The translations under genes were made by a program, and so were the position numbers. From positions 1-64,000 of the forward strand of contig JACYUE010000006.1 in the NCBI GenBank assembly GCA_014841595.1: 64,000 nucleotides of DNA. The letters are read 5' to 3'. Shown in pieces: positions 16,832 through 24,335 of the stretch. The notes beneath the pieces are model-generated. The model did no database searches, was not told the DNA's origin, and worked only from the letters and a program-made list of their open reading frames with translations. The stretch's first letter is position 1. Each line of letters begins with the position of its first letter. This stretch comes from Oxalobacteraceae sp. CFBP 8761 (GTDB lineage: Bacteria; Pseudomonadota; Gammaproteobacteria; Burkholderiales; Burkholderiaceae_D).

Positions 16832-17161
16832 TCAACCGTTCTGGGCCGCCTTGGCGTCTGCCAGCTCGTCGGTGCTAGCCATGTAGCCCTCATCGGCGGC
16901 CAGTTGCGCGTCCGGCTGCAACTGCTCGTGTTCGCGCGCGCGGGTGAGGAGCACTTGCACTATGTCGATTTTATGGCGCACAGTCTCGAATAACGCGGCC
17001 AGGGTCAGCGGCTCCGGGAGCATCACTTCGCATTCCTCGGCGGCGCGCGCGGCCGGGTGCTCGCGCGCCAGCTCGCCGGATTGTCCCGTCTCATCGCGCT
17101 CGATCAAGCGCATCACGTTGCGCAAACCCTGCTCCAATTGTTCCAGCCGGCTCGATTCCAT
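16832..17161 (-). CDS. Hypothetical protein, helical
   Basis: Not recognised. 109 residues, starting MESSRLEQLEQGLRNVMRLI, largely helical and acidic, with no signal peptide or membrane helix. The start is backed by a strong GGGAGG ribosome-binding site six bases upstream. It stands alone between two arms of an imperfect inverted repeat. Confidence 0.6.
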   Translation of the reverse strand: MESSRLEQLEQGLRNVMRLIERDETGQSGELAREHPAARAAEECEVMLPEPLTLAALFETVRHKIDIVQVLLTRAREHEQLQPDAQLAADEGYMASTDELADAKAAQNG

Positions 17162-17370
17162 TCAAAACCTCCCGTGTTCGCGATAGAAAAAAGGCACTTC
17201 GGCCAATTGCACGCCGCAACGCCCTGCGAAGCATACACATTCTTCCTCGCCGACGACGCCCTGCTCGGAGCTAACGCCAGTGAGATGGATGCGCGACATG
17301 TACCTCAACGTGAAAACGCCGTGGCGGGGCCTAAAACTGGCTGGAACAGCGATCGCCGCGCGATTTACCG

Positions 17371-17459
17371 CTCTTCCTGCAGACGCTTTTCACTGAGTGT
17401 GCTTACCTGTGGCTTTAGCATCGAGGCCGGCACACTTGCCCGGTTGAGCAGTAGGCGGG
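17371..17459 (+). repeat. Inverted repeat arm B
   Basis: Plus-strand counterpart of 16690-16776 (starts CTCTTCCTGCAGACGCTTTT, ends GCCCGGTTGAGCAGTAGGCG). By eye roughly three quarters of positions match. The surrounding gap 17162-17676 has no gene I can support; it holds this arm and repeat copy 5. Confidence 0.55.
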
Positions 17460-17596
17460 ACGCGGAGTTTGCTACACGTCTAGAGCGATTTATCCGGGTC
17501 TTGCGTCTCGAAGGGATGGCCGCTTGCAAGTGACGGACTGGCACGACAGGCAGCAATCGCCCGATTGCTTTCCGTTCTATTTCCTGTCCGCTTAGG

Positions 17597-17658
17597 AGGC
17601 CGACCGCCTCAAGCCGCAAGGCATCCGAACTTCCGGAATCGACCCGAAGCAGACGTTC
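17597..17658 (+). repeat. Dispersed intergenic repeat, copy 5 (partial)
   Basis: Only the distal part is clear: GGAATCGACCCGAAGCAGAC followed by GTTC, preceded by a degraded GGCCGACCGCC dyad. Confidence 0.45.
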
Positions 17659-17676
17659 GACAACTGCGGCAACTGC

Positions 17677-18051
17677 CTATCCGTGTGCAGCTGGCCAAGC
17701 ACCGATTTTGGCATCTGGAATCAGCCCTTCAGGCACAGGCCCGATGTTGTCCGCGCCGTAAGTCACGTCTACTCTGCTGAGGCAACCGCGCTCGTCAGTA
17801 AAGAGAAGCATGTCGATTTCTTCAGGGAAGTTCGACGTGAACGCTAGTTCATAAAACAGGCCCGTTCCGTCTTGTAGCGGTGGGATAGTTACGCCGGTAG
17901 GCACCTTGAATGCGAATCCATGGCAACCACACTGACAAAGCTCGCCAAACTTCCCCGCAGCGATCTGCTCGAACAACGGATGGATAAACGGTAGGTCCTG
18001 CGCTAGCAGGATATCTATCCAGTTTTGCGCTTGCGTCTGTGTGTTTGTCAC
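17677..18051 (-). CDS. Hypothetical protein
   Basis: Not recognised. 124 residues beginning MTNTQTQAQNWIDILLAQDL, with GELCQCGCHGFAFKV (a CxCxC cluster) near residue 40 and a strand-rich middle (LFYELAFTSNFPEEIDMLLF, TDERGCLSRVDVTYG). The protein-like sequence supports a real gene. The start is GTG at 18051 with a poor ribosome-binding site, so the exact N-terminus is unsure. Cytoplasmic by absence of a leader. The last residues overlap the boundary of repeat copy 5's flank. Confidence 0.55.
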   Translation of the reverse strand: MTNTQTQAQNWIDILLAQDLPFIHPLFEQIAAGKFGELCQCGCHGFAFKVPTGVTIPPLQDGTGLFYELAFTSNFPEEIDMLLFTDERGCLSRVDVTYGADNIGPVPEGLIPDAKIGAWPAAHG

Positions 18052-18218
18052 AAGGAAGCTCTAGAAAACGCGACTCGGATTGATCGTGCGGCTGGCCAGT
18101 AGCTGCCAACCGGTCCAAGCACATCATTTCCCAGGCGCCCGTTAGCGCCCGTCGCCCCGAAAATCTTGAAATAATTTCTGCGCCTTGATCGCTTCACATC
18201 GCATTACTAGTGCAACGT

Positions 18219-19022
18219 CTAGTCATATTCAGGCCCCGATTTCAGATGCTCCATGGCGATATTTATCGAATGGCCGCTGAAGCCCCGGTAAGCCAGGAAG
18301 CGATAAACCTTCTGCCGCAGTTCTTGTGTCATCCCCGTCTGTGCAATGTCCTTGCGAAACTTCTCGACCACAACGACAACGCGCTCATCTTCCGGCTCCA
18401 TTTGCTCAATGGTTGCCTTCGTAAGTTGCTCGTCGATACCTTTCTGTCGGAGAGTCAGGGCGACTCGCGCGTCGCCGACCCGTGGTTCGATCTGCCGGGT
18501 TTTCATCTCCGCATACCGTTCATCTGACTGGTAATTCAACCCCTGCAGCAGTATCAGTGCGTCATCTGCCTCCTGTTCGCTGTAGCCTCGCAGGACTAGC
18601 TTGCGCCGCAGTACGGCTGCCGAATACTCCCGTTTGGACAGGAGCCATCCGGCATACTGGTGCGCCGGTTGCTTCGGTTTTTGCTGTGGCTGAGCCGGGT
18701 CGCGCGCCTTGTACTTTGGCTTTTTGTCGGACGTCCTTGCATATTCTCCAGGAGCAGGCTTTTTCGTCCCGAAACTGGTCTTGGGAACCTTCTTCTTGTA
18801 GTCGGAGCTGCGCGTGATTCTGGGCACACCATCCTGCGCCGGCGCCTCGTCCGTCTCAAAAGTCCGTTGCAAAAGCTTGCTGGGCCGGACGGTCTGGTCA
18901 TCCTTGCTCTTCGGTCTCGCTCCGAAGCTTGATCGCTTCGGCTTTTCGCCACTCCCATACCCTTCAAGGTCCTCTTCGGTGACCTCTACAGGTTTTCCGG
19001 TCTTCGAGTTGATCAGGTACAT
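18219..19022 (-). CDS. RecX-family protein with a long N-terminal extension
   Basis: 267 residues. The C-terminal ~145 residues form a RecX domain: AGWLLSKREYSAAVLRRKL, LRGYSEQEADDALILLQGL, DERYAEMKTRQIEPRVGDAR, LTLRQKGIDEQLTKATIEQM and VYRFLAYRGFSGHSINIAME. RecX inhibits RecA filaments. The first ~120 residues are basic, low-complexity and likely disordered (many K, P, S: RSSFGARPKSKDDQ, KKVPKTSFGTKKP), unlike ordinary RecX, and start MYLINSKTGKPVEV. No recA is adjacent, so this may be an accessory RecX-like protein rather than the housekeeping copy. Confidence 0.8.
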   Translation of the reverse strand: MYLINSKTGKPVEVTEEDLEGYGSGEKPKRSSFGARPKSKDDQTVRPSKLLQRTFETDEAPAQDGVPRITRSSDYKKKVPKTSFGTKKPAPGEYARTSDKKPKYKARDPAQPQQKPKQPAHQYAGWLLSKREYSAAVLRRKLVLRGYSEQEADDALILLQGLNYQSDERYAEMKTRQIEPRVGDARVALTLRQKGIDEQLTKATIEQMEPEDERVVVVVEKFRKDIAQTGMTQELRQKVYRFLAYRGFSGHSINIAMEHLKSGPEYD

Positions 19023-19113
19023 GGATAGGTCAGGCTCGCGGCATGATCAACGATGTCGGCGTCAGGAGAAGCGCCTCGCCGGACCATTGTATTCCCTGCA
19101 CAGGTGCACAGGT

Positions 19114-19211
19114 GCACGGCCGAATCCGGCCGGTCGAGCCAGCATAGCAGGTTGGCAAGTTGAAACTCCAGTGGTAGCCGACACAGGCCGGTACCGACCC
19201 GAAGCGAACGT
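19114..19211 (+). repeat. Dispersed intergenic repeat, copy 6
   Basis: Near-complete copy: GGCCGAATCCGGCCGG, AGCATAGCAGGTTGGCAAGT, then ACAGGCCGGTACCGACCCGA and AGCGAACGT. It fills the gap between the S41 protease and recX-like genes (19023-19252), where no other feature is seen. Confidence 0.7.
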
Positions 19212-19252
19212 CAGATCCAGATAGCAGGTAACTACCAACGTGCATATTCAGA

Positions 19253-20356
19253 TCAGCCACACGTGATGCGTCCAGTAGTGCGTTCGCTAAGCTGCCCAAT
19301 GCGCTCATTTAGGCGACCTAGCTCGTCAGGATTGTTCTCCGACGCCGCAATATTGGCCAAGATAGCTAGCTGCGCAGTTCTCAAAGCATCGCTTGCACAG
19401 ACGCTGATATCGGGCGTCACGCCAACGCCTTCCCAATTTGTTTTCGTTACCGGGCTGATTGTGCGGCCTAGTGGCACAAAGAGTGAAAAGTTTGGCAGCA
19501 GCCGCTTGTTACCACCCTGATTAGCGCCGCCTCCGGTGGTCTCACCGACGACAGTCGCACGCTTGAGGTTTTTGAGTGCGTAGGTGAAGTCCTCTGCTGC
19601 TGAGAAAGTGTCCTTGCTAGTCAGGATATAGACCGGCTTCGTCCCGCCATAGCGCAGGCCGGGGACGACATCGGCAGTCCACCGCTGTTCGGTGCGGTTG
19701 CCCTCGCGGTAGTAGAAGTCGTTTAGCTGGGTGCGCTTGTCAAACATATAGCTGGCCAACAGGAGTCCTGCGGCTGCATCGCCTCCACGGTTATTGCGCA
19801 GGTCGATAACAAGCGCGTCCGTATGGGCGACAAGCGTCATTGCGGCGGCCAGCGTCTCGGCCATCTCCTTTGCGCGCGCGAAGCGCGCAAGTTCCAAATA
19901 CCCGATATTGAAGGGTAACCGTTCGATTTTATCTATGCCAAAATTGTTCGACCTCATCATCGCGAGGTAGCTGGCGGCTTCCTCGGGCGATCGCTCGTCA
20001 TAAGACTTCCTGTCGGCTATCACCGCCTCGCTGTACATCACGCGCAGGTGCCGGTCTTTAGTGGCAGCCTGCAATTCATCGGACAGCACTTCGGACAGTT
20101 GCTGTGCGCTAGCAATAGCGTCATAAAATCCGCGCTTTTGCTGATGGCGTAACGATGTTTCGACCTTTTTCGCCATGTCGGGAAAGACGTAGCTGTTGTT
20201 GACTTCCTTAATCACGGCGTCTATCAACTGCTGACGGCTAGCGGCGTTCATCTGCTTGTCACGCTGGTTAGAAACCCCAGCCGATTGCGCGAAAGCAGGC
20301 GAACAAGCGATGGCTGCGACAATAGCGGCGGTACCAATAGAACGCAATATTTTCAT
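19253..20356 (-). CDS. Exported S41-family peptidase (IRBP/CtpA type)
   Basis: 367 residues. A Sec signal peptide (LRSIGTAAIVAAIACSPAFA) is followed by the helical N-terminal domain of IRBP-like S41 proteins (QQLIDAVIKEVNNSYVFPDM) and the S41 core: IGYLELARF, ALVIDLRNNRGGDAAAGLLL, the catalytic Ser252 in SKDTFSAAEDF, and VVGETTGGGANQGG. No PDZ domain is visible, typical for the short IRBP-like group. Secreted or periplasmic peptidase of unknown target. Flanked by repeat copies 6 and 7 without operon partners. Confidence 0.85.
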   Translation of the reverse strand: MKILRSIGTAAIVAAIACSPAFAQSAGVSNQRDKQMNAASRQQLIDAVIKEVNNSYVFPDMAKKVETSLRHQQKRGFYDAIASAQQLSEVLSDELQAATKDRHLRVMYSEAVIADRKSYDERSPEEAASYLAMMRSNNFGIDKIERLPFNIGYLELARFARAKEMAETLAAAMTLVAHTDALVIDLRNNRGGDAAAGLLLASYMFDKRTQLNDFYYREGNRTEQRWTADVVPGLRYGGTKPVYILTSKDTFSAAEDFTYALKNLKRATVVGETTGGGANQGGNKRLLPNFSLFVPLGRTISPVTKTNWEGVGVTPDISVCASDALRTAQLAILANIAASENNPDELGRLNERIGQLSERTTGRITCG

Positions 20357-20499
20357 TTCTTCCCTTAAAACTTCGATCGGTTTATGTTGTCTGAACAGAA
20401 AGGTCGTGTCACTTATTCAATATCTGGAAAGATTGCTGGTTTTCAATAGTGGCCTACTTACTGTAGAGGCAACGCACCCGATGCGCCGGACCGTCACGA

Positions 20500-20537
20500 C
20501 GTCTGCTATTGGCCGAAAGCGGCAGGTCAGCATGACT
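20500..20537 (+). repeat. Dispersed intergenic repeat, copy 7 (partial)
   Basis: Only the opening block is kept: CGTCTGCTATTGGCCGAAAG, then GGCAGGTCAGCATGAC. It lies in the 20357-20599 gap; nothing else is seen there. Confidence 0.5.
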
Positions 20538-20599
20538 CAATGTACAAGCATGTTGCGGCCAGACGAAGTAACAGGTTTTTGTCATGCGTCCCAAGCCGG

Positions 20600-22240
20600 T
20601 CACGCCTGCTGCGCCGTCGGCGCGCCAGTGACCGGCTCCAGCAAGTGGCCGCTCAGCCAGCGCGCCACTTCCGCCGCCCTGCCCTCGATCTGCGGGCCGA
20701 AACCCTCCCTGGCCAGCAGCGCAATGCCATTCGGATTGCGCAGTACGCCCTTCTGCAGCACCGGCCGGCCGCTGGTCGTATCGATGCAGATGGCGTCGAA
20801 CCCCGCCTGCAGCAGCGGCGCGAGCACCAGGTTATGCGACGACACCAGTACCAGGTCGTGCCTCGACAACTGTTCGAGCACCGCAGCGGCAGCGGATACC
20901 GACTCGAGGTGGTTCGTACCGCGAAACACCTCGTCGATCAGGCACACGCCTGCAGGCTGGCCGGCTGCCTCGAGCAGTTCACGGGCACGCCGCAATTCCG
21001 CCATGTACAGGCTCTCGCCGCCGAGCAGCGAATCCTCGTTCTGCATGCTGGCGCGTACCGGCACCGCCGGCAGGCGCGCCCGCGTGGCGTAGCAAAAGCC
21101 AAACGCGCGCGCCGCGAGCAGGTTCAGGCCCACCATGCGCAGGAACGTGCTCTTGCCCGATGCGTTCTGGCCCGAGACGAACGCGCCGCGCTCATGCAGC
21201 GACAATGACAGCGGCGCCGGCTGCGCCATCAACGGATGCACGCCATCCTCCAGCAGCAGCTCGCGCGCCCCGCCCCGTTCGGCCCAGCACCAGCGCGGCA
21301 TCGCGCTCAGGTGCCGCGCCAGCGCGACATCGGCTTCCAGGTTCGCGCACGCCAGATAGCACTCGCGCAGAAACGCGCGCTGTCCGAACACGATACGCAC
21401 CGTCCGGAAGTAATGCGCGATGTTCCCGGCAGCGAACCAGTCGGCATACTGCCTGCCGCCCGGGATCATGCGCAGCGCGAAGGGCCGGTCGAGGCGCACA
21501 TGCAGGCGCGCGGCGGTCGCGCGCGTCGCCACGAACGGTTCGGTCAATGCCCCGCCCCCCTTGCCGAGCAGGCCAACGGTGGCAAGCAGCGCGCCCAGCG
21601 AGCGGATGGTCGCGGTCCAGCCCTCGATCTGCTGGTGATAGCGGATCTGCAGCGCCATCAGCGGCGCGAGCGCAGCCAGCGTCAGCATCCAACCCAGCGG
21701 CAACGTCACCAGTGCAGCGACCGACACCAGCAGCAACACCGGTAACAGCCACAACCAGCGTGACCACCACGGCGTCACGGGCGGCGTCTCGCCGAACAAC
21801 AGCGCGCTCACATCCACATCCGCATGGCGCAGCATCCGCAGTTGCGCGTGCAGCGCGGCCAGGTGCGCGGGGTCCGCGATCAAGCCTTGCAGGCGTGTGC
21901 GCTGGGCACCGCAGGCCGCATCGTCCACGCCCGCGCGCAGGCGCCGGTGCAGCACCTGGCGGCCGAAGATGCTGGCATCGGGCGCCAGCTTGTCCTCGAA
22001 CGATGGCAGCAGCAGGTCGTCCCAGGTCTGGGCATCGATGCTGGCGCGGTTGGGGCCATCCTGCTCGTGCAGACGCCCGATATCCTGGGGCGTGAAGAAG
22101 TGGTTCGGAGGCGGCGCGGTCGATGGCGCCAATGTGGCGATGGCGGAACGCCAGAGATGCTGCAGATGGTCGAACGACGACAAGGTGAGTCCTGAAGAGA
22201 GCCGGCGGTGCCGGTTGCCAGGTGCATGTGCAGACGACAT
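20600..22240 (-). CDS. MutS-like ATPase with membrane segments
   Basis: About 546 residues of the MutS-related ATPase group. Residues ~1-100 are like the lever/clamp start (FFTPQDIGRLHEQDGP, SFEDKLAPDASIFGRQVLHR). Two adjacent hydrophobic helices follow (WLWLLPVLLLVSVAALVTLP, GWMLTLAALAPLMALQIRYH). The C-terminal ATPase has Walker A SGQNASGKSTFLRMVG, the Q-loop region with DSLLGGESLYMAELRRA, Walker B ICLIDEVFRGTN-like sequence and VLVSSHNLVLAPLL. It lacks the mismatch-recognition domain, so it is not MutS proper. Membrane anchoring suggests a role other than mismatch repair. The start is unsure; 22240 is the first ATG after which the sequence looks coding. Confidence 0.75.
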   Translation of the reverse strand: MSSAHAPGNRHRRLSSGLTLSSFDHLQHLWRSAIATLAPSTAPPPNHFFTPQDIGRLHEQDGPNRASIDAQTWDDLLLPSFEDKLAPDASIFGRQVLHRRLRAGVDDAACGAQRTRLQGLIADPAHLAALHAQLRMLRHADVDVSALLFGETPPVTPWWSRWLWLLPVLLLVSVAALVTLPLGWMLTLAALAPLMALQIRYHQQIEGWTATIRSLGALLATVGLLGKGGGALTEPFVATRATAARLHVRLDRPFALRMIPGGRQYADWFAAGNIAHYFRTVRIVFGQRAFLRECYLACANLEADVALARHLSAMPRWCWAERGGARELLLEDGVHPLMAQPAPLSLSLHERGAFVSGQNASGKSTFLRMVGLNLLAARAFGFCYATRARLPAVPVRASMQNEDSLLGGESLYMAELRRARELLEAAGQPAGVCLIDEVFRGTNHLESVSAAAAVLEQLSRHDLVLVSSHNLVLAPLLQAGFDAICIDTTSGRPVLQKGVLRNPNGIALLAREGFGPQIEGRAAEVARWLSGHLLEPVTGAPTAQQA

Positions 22241-22405
22241 GGCGAACTTGCAAGAAGGAAAACGTTCCAGTGGCGAAATTATCTTTTTTGCATAAGGAGC
22301 GCCACTACGGACAATGTTCGTTTCCCAACATACCGAGGCAGTAAACACTGGCACGATGCCTTCTTGACCATCTCTATAACAATGTCCATGAAAGGCAGGC
22401 CCTCC

Positions 22406-24178
22406 ATGAAACGCGCTTCGCTCGCCGCCGCACTATGCCTCGTGTTCGGCTCCGCCACCGCCCAGCAGGGCGACGGCACCCAGTTTTCCACCAAGATCAA
22501 CGTCTGGAAGCCCAACAAGGTCGAAGCGACGCCCGAGCGGATTCGTGCACTCAAGGCACCGCCCGGCTTCACGGTCAGCGCGTTTGCAACCGGCCTGAAA
22601 AACGCCCGCATCATCGCCGTCGCGCCCAGCGGTGACATCTATGTGAGCCGCCGTGACCAGGGCGACGTGCTGCTGCTGCGCGACACCAACAACGACGGCC
22701 GCGCCGACGGCGAGCCGATCACGGTGGCCAACCGCGCTGGCGCGCACGGCCTGGCGATCCGTGACAACAAGCTGTATCTGGTGACGGTCAAGGAACTGTT
22801 CGTGGCCGATATCCAGAAGGATGGCCGCCTGGGCGAACTCAAGATGCTGATCGGCGACCTGCCCGACTCGGGCCAGCACCCGAACCGCACGATGGCCTTC
22901 GGGCCGGACGGCATGCTGTACCTGAGCGTGGGCAGCACCTGCAATACCTGCAACGAGAGCAATCCCGAAAACGCCACGCTGCTGCGCATTTCGCCGGACG
23001 GCAAGCAGCGCACCATCTTCGCCAGCGGCCTGCGCAACCTGATCGGCTACGCCTGGCATCCGACGACGGGCGAGCTGTGGGGCTTCGACCATGGCATCGA
23101 CTTCCTCGGCGACGACGTGCAGGCCGAGGAAATCAACAAGATCGAACTGGGTAAACAGTATGGCTGGCCGCACGTGTATGGCGCCAATGAGATCTACCCG
23201 CAAAGCACGCCCGTGGGCGAGATCACCAAGGAGCAGTGGAAAGCGCGCAGCACGCCGATGGTGCTTGGCTACACGGCCCACGCAGCGCCGATGCAATGGG
23301 TGTTCGGCGCTGGCAGCGCGTTCCCCGCCGAGTACCAGGGCGACGCATTCGTGACGATGCGCGGCTCGTGGAACCGGGTGCCGGCATCGGGCTACGAGAT
23401 CGTGCGCGTGCGCTACCAGAACGGCCAGCCGACGAAGGTCGAGCCGTTCGTTACGGGCTTTTTGACCGATGGCGGCAAGACCCACATCGCGCGTCCGGTC
23501 GGGCTGGCGATGGCGAAGGACGGTTCTCTCTTGATGGCGGACGATGCCAATGGCGTGATCTACCGGGTCGCCTACACCGGCGGCAAGGCCGGCATGCCGG
23601 CAAAAGCCCCGGCAGGCCCGCTGGAACAGCAAACCAGCAAGGGCACCAATGTTCCACTGGCACTCAAGCGTCCCGAGACCGAGGCCAAAGGGCAGATGAC
23701 CGTCTCGTCGCCCAGCTTTGCGGCCAACGGCATGATGCACGAGCGCTACACCGAGTACGCCGACGGCGTCTCGCCGGCGCTGTCGTGGAAAGCGGCGGCC
23801 GGTGCGAAGTCGTACGTGATCATCGCGGAAGACCCGGACGCCAAACCGGCCCTGCCCTTCGTGCACTGGGTGATGTGGAATATCCCGGCCAATGTCACGA
23901 GCGTGCCGGAAGGCGTGCAGGAGCAAGCCCGCCTGTCGGATCCCGACGGCGTGCTGCAAGGCCTCACGACGCGCGGTTCGCCGGGCTACTACGGACCGAA
24001 GCCGCCACCGGGTGAAGCGGCGCACCGCTACCACTTCCAGGTGATGGCGCTCGACACGATGCTGGACGTGCCGTTCGGCGCCGACCGCGACCAGGTGCTG
24101 GCGGCGATGAAGGGCCATGTACTGGCCAAGGGCGAGATCGTCGGCAAGTACGCGCAGAAGCAAAAGCCGCAGAAGTAA
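22406..24178 (+). CDS. Exported sorbosone-dehydrogenase-like protein fused to a PEBP (YbhB) domain
   Basis: About 590 residues with a signal peptide (SLAAALCLVFGSATAQ). Residues ~40-420 form a six-bladed beta-propeller of the glucose/sorbosone dehydrogenase type (PPGFTVSAFATGLKNARIIA, GDIYVSRRDQGDVLLLRDTN, HGLAIRDNKLYLV, SGLRNLIGYAWHPTTGELWG), which usually binds PQQ. Residues ~430-590 form a YbhB/YbcL-type phosphatidylethanolamine-binding-like domain (SPSFAANGMM, DGVSPALSW, IIAEDPDA, FVHWVMWNIP, GSPGYYGPKPPPGEAAHRYH). The two lie in one frame. Substrate unknown. An upstream ATG at 22382 is possible, but the 22406 start gives a cleaner leader. Confidence 0.85.
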   Translation: MKRASLAAALCLVFGSATAQQGDGTQFSTKINVWKPNKVEATPERIRALKAPPGFTVSAFATGLKNARIIAVAPSGDIYVSRRDQGDVLLLRDTNNDGRADGEPITVANRAGAHGLAIRDNKLYLVTVKELFVADIQKDGRLGELKMLIGDLPDSGQHPNRTMAFGPDGMLYLSVGSTCNTCNESNPENATLLRISPDGKQRTIFASGLRNLIGYAWHPTTGELWGFDHGIDFLGDDVQAEEINKIELGKQYGWPHVYGANEIYPQSTPVGEITKEQWKARSTPMVLGYTAHAAPMQWVFGAGSAFPAEYQGDAFVTMRGSWNRVPASGYEIVRVRYQNGQPTKVEPFVTGFLTDGGKTHIARPVGLAMAKDGSLLMADDANGVIYRVAYTGGKAGMPAKAPAGPLEQQTSKGTNVPLALKRPETEAKGQMTVSSPSFAANGMMHERYTEYADGVSPALSWKAAAGAKSYVIIAEDPDAKPALPFVHWVMWNIPANVTSVPEGVQEQARLSDPDGVLQGLTTRGSPGYYGPKPPPGEAAHRYHFQVMALDTMLDVPFGADRDQVLAAMKGHVLAKGEIVGKYAQKQKPQK

Positions 24179-24225
24179 GGCTGTAGAGCAAACCTCACCG
24201 GCGGCCGTGTCCGCGGCCGCCCGGA

Positions 24226-24250
24226 CGGACACCGCGGACAGCGGTGTCCG
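24226..24250. promoter_or_regulatory. Palindromic upstream activator site candidate
   Basis: Two perfect 10-base arms, CGGACACCGC and GCGGTGTCCG, separated by GGACA. Further GTGTCCG and TGTCCG half-sites lie at about 24207 and 24255. The palindrome is centred about 50 bases upstream of a sigma-54 promoter, fitting an enhancer site for an NtrC-type activator, most simply the one encoded in the operon that follows. Confidence 0.65.
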
Positions 24251-24285
24251 CAACTGTCCGCCATACGAATCAATGACTTAACGCC

Positions 24286-24301
24286 TGGCACGGATCGTGC
24301 A
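24286..24301 (+). promoter_or_regulatory. Sigma-54 promoter
   Basis: TGGCACGGATCGTGCA matches the sigma-54 consensus TGGCAC-N5-TTGCA at ten of eleven defined positions, with the GG and GC pairs exactly 12 bases apart. It lies 35-50 bases before the first gene of the ABC exporter operon, which carries a sigma-54 activator gene. Confidence 0.8.
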
Positions 24302-24335
24302 ATAACGACCATTACACCGTCGTTACTGGACCACC

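Noticed and set aside
17365..17619. 84-residue minus-strand frame
   Set aside because: Needs a TTG start without ribosome-binding site, overlaps an inverted-repeat arm and looks like random coding.
14836..20599. Integron cassette array
   Set aside because: Gene layout is suggestive, but the repeats lack attC core sites and no integrase is in the window; kept only as a repeat-bounded array.
24179..24335. Rho-independent terminator in the GC-rich dyads after the PEBP fusion gene
   Set aside because: No T run follows; position and symmetry fit an activator site for the sigma-54 promoter better.
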